From assembly GCF_003003035.1 (NCBI RefSeq), contig NZ_PVTS01000017.1:1-64000 (forward strand): DNA of 64,000 bases, written 5' to 3'. The position numbers and the translations under genes are program-made. The DNA is from Marinilabilia salmonicolor (lineage in GTDB: Bacteria; Bacteroidota; Bacteroidia; Bacteroidales; Marinilabiliaceae). Below the pieces are notes generated by a model. The model made no database searches. It was given only the letters and a program-made list of their open reading frames with translations, and was not told where the DNA came from. Below are positions 8,106 through 17,100 of this stretch, piece after piece (positions within the stretch are counted from its first letter, which is position 1; the number at the start of each line of letters is the position of its first letter).

Positions 8106-9323
8106 ATGCAACAAGAAATAGAAATAATAGACCGGGATCTTTATCTTGAAAAGATCACCCCGTACATCAATCAGAATCTGATAAAAATCTTTGTTGGCCA
8201 GCGAAGAGTTGGTAAGTCATATATTCTAAAGTCCACCATCAGAAAAATTACAAATCAATATGAAGATGCCAATATCATATACATTGACAAAGAACAGTAC
8301 GATTTTGACAGGATTACCAATTATCATGAGCTCAACACCTATGTTGAAAATAAAATAGATTCGAACAAAAAGAACTTTCTATTTATAGATGAAATACAGG
8401 AGATAGAAGACTTCCAAAGATCCATCAGGCATTTTCACAATAAAAATACTGTCGATATTTACATTACCGGAAGCAATGCCCAAATGCTTTCGGGAGAACT
8501 GGCGACCTCCCTGAGCGGCAGATACATGAAAATAAAAGTAAACAACTTATCATACACCGAATTTCTTGAATTCCACCAGCTTGCAGACAATGACGAAAGC
8601 CTATATAATTATTTAAAATGGGGAGGATTGCCTTACTTAAAAAACCTGATTAAAAATGATTTGGTGATTTTTGAATATTTAAACAATATTGTATCAACGG
8701 TATTGTATAAGGATATCATCAGCAGATACAATATCAGGAATACAGATTTTTTTCATCAGCTCATTTTATATACAGCTGCCAATACCGGAAATTTAATAAC
8801 CTCAAAAAAAATAAGTGATTACCTGAAATCTCAACGGGTTGATATTTCACCCAGGGTAATTCTCAATTATTTGCATTATCTGACCAATGCATTTATGCTT
8901 TACAAAATAAGCAGAGAAGATGTCCAATCGAAAAAGATCTTTGAAATAAATCATAAATATTATTTTGAAGATTGGGGAATGAGAAATGCACTCCTGGGAC
9001 TAAACAACTATTCAGCACCCGATATACTTGAAAATGTAGTTTTCTCGCATCTGAAAAATAATGGATATACAGTTAGTGTCGGGGTATTGAAAAACCTTGA
9101 GATAGATTTTATTGCCCGAAGAAATAATGAAACCCTTTATATTCAGGTTGCTTACCTCATCATTGATGAAAAAACCAGAAACAGAGAATTTGGAAATTTA
9201 TTGCAAATAAAGGATAATTACCCCAAATATGTAATATCACTTGACCCGGTTCAAATAGGACAATACGAGGGGGTCAAGCATCTGCATTTAAGAGAATTTT
9301 TAAAAAGAACCTTGTTTGAATAG
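8106..9323 (+). CDS. AAA ATPase with DUF4143 domain
   Basis: A 405-residue P-loop ATPase. Walker A is GQRRVGKS (31-38) and Walker B is FLFIDE (about 92-97). YITGSNAQMLSGELATSLSGR near 119-138 is the sensor-1 region with the conserved Ser-Gly-Arg of this family. The C-terminal half is DUF4143-like and ends with EIDFIARRNNETLYIQVAYLI, which resembles a decayed PD-(D/E)XK nuclease core (D plus Q in place of E/K). The family is widespread and often multicopy; cellular role and substrate are unknown. It stands alone between two A-type repeat cassettes. Base composition is AT-richer than the flanking glycan genes, in line with transfer. Confidence 0.85.
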   Translation: MQQEIEIIDRDLYLEKITPYINQNLIKIFVGQRRVGKSYILKSTIRKITNQYEDANIIYIDKEQYDFDRITNYHELNTYVENKIDSNKKNFLFIDEIQEIEDFQRSIRHFHNKNTVDIYITGSNAQMLSGELATSLSGRYMKIKVNNLSYTEFLEFHQLADNDESLYNYLKWGGLPYLKNLIKNDLVIFEYLNNIVSTVLYKDIISRYNIRNTDFFHQLILYTAANTGNLITSKKISDYLKSQRVDISPRVILNYLHYLTNAFMLYKISREDVQSKKIFEINHKYYFEDWGMRNALLGLNNYSAPDILENVVFSHLKNNGYTVSVGVLKNLEIDFIARRNNETLYIQVAYLIIDEKTRNREFGNLLQIKDNYPKYVISLDPVQIGQYEGVKHLHLREFLKRTLFE

Positions 9324-9374
9324 TGCCAAAGAATTGGAGATTAAAAAACAATTAAACCTTTTTCTATTGTATCA

Positions 9375-9835
9375 AGAAGTTTCCCAGTCCCTGAAAGGGG
9401 CAAATTTGAGTAACCCCGGATGCAGTCCGGGGTAAGGCTGAACGATTGGAATCAGGTCCCCGAATGGGGGCCAACAAGAATAGACAAATTCTCATCCCAA
9501 ACATACGACACCTTCAGCGTCGTTTTCTCTGGTGGCCAAACTTCTATAAACATGCGAGCCCTTCAGGCTCAGGTTTATTAATCATTTAAAAAGGGTCACA
9601 TCGAAAAAAATTGAGGCAGAGATTAAGGTTGAGGTCAAGAGAGTGTAAATAAAAACACCTTCTAATTGATCATTGATAATTGGTAATTGATAATTAAAAA
9701 ACTGTCGCCCCGCCGGGGCTGGTCCATTAAAAAAAACAGGATTCAAAAAACAATTGTCTCCACCTATGAATTGAACAGCAAAAAAGGATTGCAAATCCCA
9801 GGTGTTCAAAACGGTCGAGGTATTTACCTCCCCCT
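9375..9835. repeat. Modular hairpin repeat cassette A, copy 2
   Basis: Same module order and connecting sequence as at 7530: CCCTGAAAGGGG, CCCCGGATGCAGTCCGGGG, GTCCCCGAATGGGGGCC, CGACACCTTCAGCGTCG, GAGCCCTTCAGGCTC, the GAGATTAAGGTTGAGGTCAA linker and GCCCCGCCGGGGC. It closes with the CACCTATGAATTGAA..GCAAATCCCAGG tail also seen after copy 1. It follows the AAA ATPase gene directly. Confidence 0.85.
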
Positions 9836-9889
9836 ATAGATTGAAAAACACCCGCTAATATCCAAATTCAACTTTCCATAAGCCTCATG

Positions 9890-10100
9890 CGCTTTGATCC
9901 ACGCTCTGTGCTCCACCCACTGTGCTCCATGCCCGTTTCTCATCTGCGTCCATCTGCGACATCTGCGGATACTGAAAAGTTGCGCAGCAAACTCCGTGAT
10001 TCTTTATGTACTCTGTGGTTAAAATTCCCAACCCAATCTTCTTACTCACCTGCCTCATGATACTTTAAAGTCACCCTTGAGGGGATTTAAGGGGCCATAC
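9890..10100. repeat. CTCTGTGGTTAAA-type and CCCCTTGAGGGG repeats
   Basis: About 100 bp, running from CTCCATGCCCGTTTCTCATC through GCGGATACTGAAAAGTTGCG to CTCTGTGGTTAAA, recurs nearly intact at 23630-23730 and in part at 13910-13990 and 19380-19450. A separate palindromic word CCTTGAGGGGATTTAAGGGG follows at 10076. Similar words are dispersed in many unrelated bacterial genomes; their role is unknown. Confidence 0.75.
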
Positions 10101-10118
10101 CATTTTTCTAAAATTTCC

Positions 10119-10126
10119 TATCTTCG
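10119..10126 (+). promoter_or_regulatory. TATCTTCG -7-like element upstream of cysQ
   Basis: TATCTTCG differs from TAnnTTTG by one base and lies 21 bp before the cysQ ATG. No clear -33 element. Confidence 0.35.
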
Positions 10127-10147
10127 CATTTAAAACCAACAAATGCG

Positions 10148-10939
10148 ATGCAACAACTCACAAAAACCGCTATAGAAGCCGCCCTGGCAGGTGCTGCCGA
10201 AATTATGGACGTGTATGACAACCACGATTTCCAGGTGCAAACCAAAGAGGACAATTCCCCACTGACCATTGCCGATGTGCGGGCCCATAATATCATTAAA
10301 AGTCATCTGGAGAAGACCGGTATTCCTATTCTCAGTGAAGAAGGGGCCAAAATCCCTTATGATGAACGAAAAGGATGGTCCCGCTTCTGGCTGGTGGATC
10401 CGCTCGACGGCACCAAAGAGTTCATCAAACGCAACGGAGAATTTACCGTTAACGTTGCTCTGATTGAGAACGGAACCCCGGTTCTCGGAGTGGTTTACGC
10501 ACCCGTATTGCAGCAAATCTATTTTGGTAATCTGGAAGATGGTGCTTTTCGGGCACAACACATCTCCCCGGCAGAGACACCTGACTCTATTCTTTCCCGG
10601 ACTGAAAAGCTCCCCGTTACTCAGGAGCGGACAACATTGAATGTAGTAGCCAGCAAATCGCACCTCAATGAAGAAACAAAAAATCACATTGCTCAAATGG
10701 AACAATCATCCGATCGCCCAGTAAAAACAGTCAGCATAGGTAGTTCTCTTAAACTATGCCTGGTAGCCCTGGGCGAAGCCGATATTTATCCCCGCTTTGG
10801 TCCCACCATGGAATGGGATACCGGTGCCGGACATGCGGTAGTGAAAGCTGCCGGGAAAAAAGTGATGCAGGTGGATGCAGATGAAGAACTGGTTTACAAC
10901 AAGGAGAACCTGCTCAATCCGTTTTTTGTGGTGAAATGA
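10148..10939 (+). CDS. cysQ: 3'(2'),5'-bisphosphate nucleotidase CysQ
   Basis: A 263-residue member of the inositol-phosphatase superfamily that hydrolyses adenosine 3',5'-bisphosphate (PAP) to AMP, clearing the by-product of PAPS use. Metal-site motifs are visible: SPLTIADVRAH near 38-48, ILSEEGA near 59, the signature WLVDPLDGTKEF near 77-88, and MEWDTGAGHAV near 219-229. Length is normal. A cysC gene follows 460 bp downstream on the same strand, so both relate to PAPS metabolism. No sulfate-reduction gene is visible, so sulfation of glycans or lipids is as likely a use as assimilation. Confidence 0.9.
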   Translation: MQQLTKTAIEAALAGAAEIMDVYDNHDFQVQTKEDNSPLTIADVRAHNIIKSHLEKTGIPILSEEGAKIPYDERKGWSRFWLVDPLDGTKEFIKRNGEFTVNVALIENGTPVLGVVYAPVLQQIYFGNLEDGAFRAQHISPAETPDSILSRTEKLPVTQERTTLNVVASKSHLNEETKNHIAQMEQSSDRPVKTVSIGSSLKLCLVALGEADIYPRFGPTMEWDTGAGHAVVKAAGKKVMQVDADEELVYNKENLLNPFFVVK

Positions 10940-11029
10940 GGAGGGATTGGACCATATTAGGCATATAAGAAAATTTGGTCTGTTTCACATAAAAAAAAAG
11001 AAAACACGAAGGGTAGAGAGGTAAAACCA

Positions 11030-11225
11030 TTAAAAGTCATAAAACGGGCTGAAAGCCCAACTGAATTTAGCCCGGGGCAACGTCCCGGGAATAAAAACCG
11101 GATGGTTTTTGACGCCCTGTAAGGGCAGCTGAGAATAAATGTCATTCTGAGTGCCTACCCAAAAAAAATTTTGGCCCATAATGCGAAAATGACAGATGTG
11201 GCTCGTCCCCAGAGGGGACCAACTA
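11030..11225. repeat. Short palindromes and GTCATTCTGAG repeat, copy 2
   Basis: The 460-bp gap between cysQ and cysC holds the hairpin words CGGGCTGAAAGCCC and AGCCCGGGGCAACGTCCCGGG (at 11044-11090), CGCCCTGTAAGGGC, and the 56-bp GTCATTCTGAG unit at 11140-11195, which matches 7471-7525. Fragments of the GAAGAATC word follow to about 11370. No gene is seen. Confidence 0.7.
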
Positions 11226-11402
11226 TCAACTTGCTGATTTTTTTTGGTTTTTACAAAAATCTGTCATTGGTAGCTTGCGAAGAATCTCCGGCGACAGCAA
11301 CAGATTCTTCGTCGTTCCTCCTCAAAATGACATTTAGCAAGATGTCATTCTGAGCCTGCGAATAATCTTTGTAAAATTTAAAACAACTAAGCACTAAAAC
11401 CA

Positions 11403-12020
11403 ATGACCACCAACATCCACACCACCTTCGACAAAATCTACGACCGCAGCAAGAAAGAAGAATTTCTCAATCAGCTATCCAAAGTCATATGGTTCACCGG
11501 CTTGTCAGGCTCGGGAAAGACCACCCTTTCCAGCGGACTGGAAAAGACACTTTTTGCCAGCGGATACTTCTGTCAGGTTTTGGATAGTGACAATATCCGT
11601 TCGGGCATCAACAACAATCTCTCCTTTACCGAAGCCGACCGCAAAGAGAATATCCGGCGAATAGCTGAAGTCTGCAAGCTGTACCTCAACAGCGGTGTCA
11701 TCACCCTGTGCGCTTTCATCAGTCCCACCAACGACATCAGAGATATGGCACGCAGCATCATCGGCGAAGAGGATTTCATCGAAATCCATGTCAGCACCCC
11801 GCTGGATATTTGCGAGGAACGAGACGTAAAAGGCCTCTATGCCAAAGCCAGAAACGGAAAGATTCCCAATTTCACGGGTATCTCCTCCCCCTTCGAAGTC
11901 CCGGAAGATCCGTTTTCCCGGATCGATACCTCCAAACAACCGGCAGAAGAATCAGTAGAGCAGCTGTTTGAAAAAATTTTGCCGTTAGTTAAATTAAAGG
12001 CAGAAGAAACGAGAGGTTGA
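11403..12020 (+). CDS. cysC: Adenylyl-sulfate kinase CysC
   Basis: A 205-residue P-loop kinase that phosphorylates APS at the 3'-hydroxyl to give PAPS, the universal sulfo donor. Walker A is GLSGSGKTT (33-41). DSDNIRSGINNNLSFTEADR near 59-78 contacts APS. FISPTNDIRDMAR near 104 and KGLYAKARNGKIPNFTGISS near 140-159 are family-specific. Length is typical of the stand-alone kinase, with no fused sulfurylase. It lies downstream of cysQ. The usual neighbours cysD, cysN and a transporter are absent, so they must be elsewhere, or this pair serves a local sulfation pathway. Confidence 0.92.
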   Translation: MTTNIHTTFDKIYDRSKKEEFLNQLSKVIWFTGLSGSGKTTLSSGLEKTLFASGYFCQVLDSDNIRSGINNNLSFTEADRKENIRRIAEVCKLYLNSGVITLCAFISPTNDIRDMARSIIGEEDFIEIHVSTPLDICEERDVKGLYAKARNGKIPNFTGISSPFEVPEDPFSRIDTSKQPAEESVEQLFEKILPLVKLKAEETRG

Positions 12021-12199
12021 GACTGAGAGCATCTGTCATTCTGAGCCTGCGTAGAATCTGTTAGAGTATAGTCAGTAGTCTGTAGTGTCCATCTGCAAAC
12101 CCTGTAACACTTCTGCCATTGAATTGCAAAAACACCACTTCACAATGGAATCCATGAGATTAGCACCTGTCTTCAGGCAGGTGTTACCTTATATCCCGA

Positions 12200-12345
12200 A
12201 CATTCCATCCCAGCCGGCTTCAAGCCGGCTTCTGAACATCTGCCAACACCTTGAATATTTTTTGAAAAGCAGGCTGAAGCCGGCTCATTCTCCATGTATT
12301 GTACATCAATAATCCCCCGGCTAAACCCGGGGGCTAGGCTCACTA
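12200..12345. repeat. Modular hairpin repeat cassette B, copy 1
   Basis: AGCCGGCTTCAAGCCGGCTT near 12211, AGGCTGAAGCCGGCT near 12270 and CCCCCGGCTAAACCCGGGGG near 12313. The same ordered modules recur at 27380-27575, 28840-29000 and 29660-29850. Stems are GC-rich with TTCA or TAAA-type loops. Confidence 0.8.
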
Positions 12346-12404
12346 TAAAAACCTACATACCAACCCTTCCCCTCGTTTTCCCACGAGAAAACAATGAAAT
12401 CCAT

Positions 12405-12625
12405 TTTATCAAGATGTCCCCCTGCCCCTGAAAGGGGCCAATTTGAGTAACCCCGGATGCAGTCCGGGGTTTAGGAACCCAAATCATAAGGTCCCTGAAA
12501 GGGGCCAACAAGAGTAAAACAAAAATAAACAAATTCTCATCCATTAACATACGACACCTTCAGCGTCGGTTTTTCTATTATCAAGGCTTCTATAAATATG
12601 CGAGCCCTGCAGGCTCCGGTCTTTC
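12405..12625. repeat. Modular hairpin repeat cassette A, copy 3
   Basis: CCCTGAAAGGGG, CCCCGGATGCAGTCCGGGG, CCCTGAAAGGGG, CGACACCTTCAGCGTCG, then GAGCCCTGCAGGCTC. The last word has a changed loop base. It ends before the toxin-antitoxin promoter. Confidence 0.85.
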
Positions 12626-12733
12626 TTTGGACAGACTCCTATTAATCACCCAGGTGATTAAACGAATTTTCAAATCAACCCCTATGAGCGATGAGCTAAC
12701 AGCGATGAGCTAACAGCTAACATCACCCCCTCA

Positions 12734-12765
12734 GTTGTCAAAATCATTCCGTTTTCGTATTTTTG
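12734..12765 (+). promoter_or_regulatory. Promoter of the toxin-antitoxin pair
   Basis: GTTG at 12734-12737, 20 bp, then TATTTTTG at 12758-12765. The -7 element matches the consensus and the -33 matches in three of four bases. AAAGGAAAAAG just before the ATG may act as a weak ribosome site. Confidence 0.55.
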
Positions 12766-12785
12766 AATAAACAAAGGAAAAAGAA

Positions 12786-13028
12786 ATGAACACTATTGAA
12801 TTAAAAAACAACTTTCATCATCTCATTGACAGCATTGACAATGAGCAAATGTTAGCAAACTTTTATCATATAATCAAAGCCAAAACCAATGCTAAAACCG
12901 GCCACTTATGGGCCAGTTTAAATCCGGATCAAAAGGAAGCATTATTGAAAGCATTCACTGAAAGCGATAATCCGGAAAATTTACTTGGTTACGATGCTAT
13001 GAAAGAAAAGCATAAAAAATGGCTTTAG
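12786..13028 (+). CDS. Addiction-module antitoxin (ParE-partner type)
   Basis: An 80-residue protein with a charged C-terminal segment (LLGYDAMKEKHKKWL) and a central helical part, as in the small antitoxins that pair with RelE/ParE toxins in Bacteroidota. It would bind and neutralise the toxin and repress the operon. The toxin gene starts 10 bp before its stop, so the two are translationally coupled. No clear ribbon-helix-helix motif can be read, so DNA binding is assumed from the family. The pair sits between two A-type repeat cassettes. Confidence 0.7.
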   Translation: MNTIELKNNFHHLIDSIDNEQMLANFYHIIKAKTNAKTGHLWASLNPDQKEALLKAFTESDNPENLLGYDAMKEKHKKWL

Positions 13029-13315
13029 AAATTAAATGGTCAAAAAGAGCTGATCAGAAATTTGATAAAATAATCGACTATCTTTCCACTGAATGGGGCA
13101 TCCATACAACCAAAACCTTCGTTCAAAAAGTGTATGATTTTTTAGACTTGTTATTATTCTATCCTGAAATTGGATCCATCGAAAACGAAGAAAGAGGCAT
13201 CAGAGGATTTTCAGTGTCCAAACAAATTAATATATTTTATCGTCTCAAAAACAATACAATAATTATACTTGATTTATTTGACAATCGTCAGAGTCAAACA
13301 AGAAAAAAATTTTGA
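13019..13315 (+). CDS. RelE/ParE-family toxin
   Basis: A 98-residue toxin opening MALEIKWSKRADQKFDKIIDYL, the alpha-hairpin start of ParE/RelE proteins, then FYPEIGSIENEERGIRGFSV near 45-65 and IFYRLKNNTIIILDLFDNRQS near 71-91, where the core strands and the conserved [IV]xYRL/LxDNR segments lie. ParE-type members poison gyrase and RelE-type cleave mRNA; which applies is not clear from sequence. The LFDNRQ ending is closest to the ParE branch. It overlaps the antitoxin by 10 bp and appears complete. Confidence 0.85.
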   Translation: MALEIKWSKRADQKFDKIIDYLSTEWGIHTTKTFVQKVYDFLDLLLFYPEIGSIENEERGIRGFSVSKQINIFYRLKNNTIIILDLFDNRQSQTRKKF

Positions 13316-13329
13316 AAGAGTTCATCCCC

Positions 13330-14025
13330 TTCCCCTCGGCTCCGCATAAGAGGTTCACCACCCCTAGTCTCCCGACGAGGAAACATTTAAATCCAATATC
13401 CCTTTTTTAGCCGGGTGTCACCCCGGTCCCTGAAAGGGGCAAATTTGAGTAACCCCGGATACAGTCCGGGGTAAAAGCACCCATCACAGAAGGTCCCTGA
13501 AAGGGGCCAACACAAACAAATAGATTCTCATTCATGAATAAACATACGACACCTTCAGCGTCGGTTTCTCTGGTTACCAAACTTCTATAAATATGGGAGC
13601 CCTTCAGGCTCCGGTTAATTAGTCATTAAAAAAGGGTCACATCGAAAAAAATTGAGACTGATATTAAGGTTGAGGTTAAGAGAGTGTAAATAAAAACACC
13701 TTCTAATTGATAATTTAAAAAGTGTCACCCCTGCCGGGGCTTTTCCACATTGTAATACCCATTTCTACCATACTGTAGCCCCGCCGGGGCTGATCCATTC
13801 TAAAAGCAAGGTGCTAATTTCATGGCAACCCGCTGTTTGTTTGTCCTAAGAGCTACGAGCTATGAGCTAACAGCTTATATTTCAAAATCCTCTTACATTT
13901 GCCCAACCTCCATGCTCTGTGCTCTTGGCTCCATGCCCGTTTCTCATCTGCGCCCATCTGCGCCATCTGCGGATTTTCCTGACCCCATGGTATCTGAAGT
14001 CCCCCCTAGGGGGATTTAGGGGGCC
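13330..14025. repeat. Cassette A copy 4 with CTCGTCTCC and TGCGCCATCTGCGG repeats
   Basis: The 840-bp gap before the large Ig-like gene is repeat DNA. First come the CCCCTCGG..GAGG words, then CCCTGAAAGGGG, CCCCGGATACAGTCCGGGG (one loop-flank change), CGACACCTTCAGCGTCG, GAGCCCTTCAGGCTC, the GATATTAAGGTTGAGG linker, TGCCGGGGCT twice, part of the CTCATCTGCGCCCATCTGCG repeat, and CCCCCTAGGGGGATTTAGGG at 14001. Confidence 0.8.
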
Positions 14026-14156
14026 TCCCGTAACCTTTTATCAATATTTTTCGTACATTCGTCAAAGTTTTTATTTGTTTCGTCACAGAATAACACCCAG
14101 GTAACCGGGCAACAACCATCGGCTCCCAACCGGGTTGTTCCACAAAGCAGTACAAT

Positions 14157-17100
14157 ATGAAGAAGTTTTACCCTTTACTCATCGGTTTATTGGTATTTGT
14201 TGCCAATTCTTTTCATGCGCAGGCACAAGAGCCTGTGATAAGTACTTACTCCCCAGACCTAGATGCACCGGGTGTGCCACTGGATGTGGTGCTGGAGTTG
14301 ACGTTTGATGTTAATATTGCATATACTGCAGATTCAGAATACTACAAAGTTGAAATTTTTAAGGAAGGAGGAATTTTTGCGCTGGCCACATACCAAATTT
14401 CTCAAGGTCAAGCGCAACCAGGGTTAAACATTTCCTCAAAAACCCTAACCATAACTCCATCTGCCATTTTTGACCCTGAATCCAATTACTATATAAAAAT
14501 CCAAGCTGGTGCCATAGTAAACGCATCAGATGCCACCCCTTTTTCCGGAATTGACAACAGCGAATCCAACAACTGGCGTTTCACCACCGTATCCCGCCCG
14601 GCAGTTTCAACGGTTTCGCCCGCCCACAATGCCACAGGCGTCACAGGACTTCAGCAATTGTCTGTTACTTTCAATGAGGAAATAACCTTAGGGGCTAATA
14701 AAAACCTCACCATAAAAAAGTCAGACGGCACTGATTTTCAGACCATCAATACCACCAACGATGCCGGATTAATATCTGTCAACACCACCGATAACAAAAC
14801 CGTGGAAATTAACCACAATGCCTTTAACGGAGACCAGGGATTGTACATTGACGCAGAAGAAGGGCTTGTTGTTTCAAATGCATCAGGAGTAAGTTCTGCT
14901 GCCATAGACGGAACTTCTTCGTGGGCTTTTACCACCGCCACAGCACCTGGGGTCGCCGAATTTGGCCCTGCCAGTACTCCCGAAGCAATCGTCCATGCCG
15001 ATGAGCCATTGACTCTCAGGTATGATAAGCCTGTTACTTTGGCTTCCGATAAAAATGTGACCATCTATTCTGATGGTCAACAGCATTTTCAGACCCTCAA
15101 CACAACAGATAACCCTGCATTTTTTACGTACGATTTCAATACCTACACGCTAACCATCGATCACAATCTTTTTCCGGCATATTCATCCATTTATGTGGTA
15201 GTGGACGAAGGTCTCGTTACTGCAGACGACAACGATATCGCCTCCACCAGGGTTGACGGACTCAACCAGGAATGGGATTTCATGACTGTCGCTGCTCCGG
15301 TTCTGCAGGAAGTTGCCCCCAACGGCATTACAGATGTTCCGGGAAATCAGTCTTTGACACTCACGTATAACGAAAATATCACCGCAGGGGATAACAAAAA
15401 CCTGTACATCTACGATTCAACCGACCAATTGATAGAGACCATCAATACCACTGATAACAGTGCTAACTTCTCCATCACAGATAATACTTTGACCGTAACG
15501 CATTCTCCTCTGTCCGGTAATACCTCTTACTACATTCTTACGGACAAAGGACTGGCAAAATCGACCAATACTGCCATGGAAGCAGATGCAATCTCAGGCA
15601 CAACAGACTGGACCTTTACCACCACCGGGGGGCCCGTTGCGGAGATTTTCACACCTGCAGCTGCTGCAACCGGAGTATCTGTTACAGCCCCTTTCAGCAT
15701 CGATTTCAACGAAAATATTGTCCGGGGAACATCAGGATCTCTTACCATTCGTGAAAGTAACGAAACAGTAGTGGAGACCATCGCTTTTGACAGTGAGCAA
15801 CTCACTTTTGTCAATGATATTCTGACCATCAGTCACTCAATTCTATCGCCTGAAACCACCTACCACATTCAAATAGAAAACAGCATGGTGGTATCTGATG
15901 CCACCGGGACTCCCTGGGAAGGCATCAGTGACCAAAGCTGGAGTTTCACCACTGCCGGAGCACCAACCATATCAAGTTATGACCCATTAAACGGGGAGAC
16001 TTCGGCTCCGGTAAACCAACCATTAACGCTCACATTCTCCGAGAACATTAAGCGCGGAAACACAGGTTATCTAAACATCCGCAGAGACGATGGCAGCCCA
16101 AACGGAGTTGCTTTTAAGGCTTTCTCCTTCGATGATCCCGATCTGGTTTTCTCTAACAACACGTTGAGCATAAACCATGACTTACTGATTTCAGAGACAA
16201 CCTACTTTGTAAAAATCGATCCCGGAGTAATTGTATCCGAAGGTACTGATGTGGCTTTTGGTGGAATAGCGGACAACAACCAATGGCGCTTTACCACAGC
16301 AGCTCCCCCCACAGCCACCTCTTTTGACCCCGTCAGCGACAGTGAACTAACATCAGCCACCGGCAACCTGACCATTACCTTTTCTGAAAACATTGAATTG
16401 GGATCCTCAGGTGCAATACGCATTAAATATGGTGCCGACGCAACATTTCAAACCATCACTTTTGAAGATACTGAAAACATCAGCATCACAGACGATGTGC
16501 TTACCATCTCTCACCTGGAATTCCCTCCATCCGAAAGCTTTTACATCCTCATGGATGCCGGCTTCGTAAGGTCAACAGCCAGCGGTGTGGCTTTTCCCGG
16601 AATTCAGGAAACCACCACCTGGACTTTTACCTCACCTGCAGGGCCGGCCATATCCACCTATGATCCTGCCAACAACAGCCTCGACATACCGGTAGATGCA
16701 CAGCTGGTATTAACTTTTGACCAACCCATTGCCAGAGGTACAGGAAATATGGTTCTTCATTATCAAAACGGAGGTGGTGATGCCGTAATTGTTAGCGCTG
16801 CATCAGAAAACAAACTTACCATCAATGCCAATACTTTGACTTTCTACAATTTGAATATGCCCCACGAAGAAACTCTGTATGTTACCATGGATGCAGGTTT
16901 TGTAAAATCGGCCGATACAGGTTTTGCTTTTGATGGCATCACTGACAACACCGAGTGGGTATTTACCACCCTTCCGGAACCGCCGTCATGGATTACCGGA
17001 TATCCCGTATTCAGTTCCATCACTACCGACAACATCAACCTGGATCTGCAGACCAATATCGATTCACGTTACTATTTTGTGATTTCTGAAAGTGAGGCAG

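Noticed and set aside
9582-9809. A 75-residue minus-strand frame
   Set aside because: It is made of cassette A repeat DNA, which recurs elsewhere with the frame broken.
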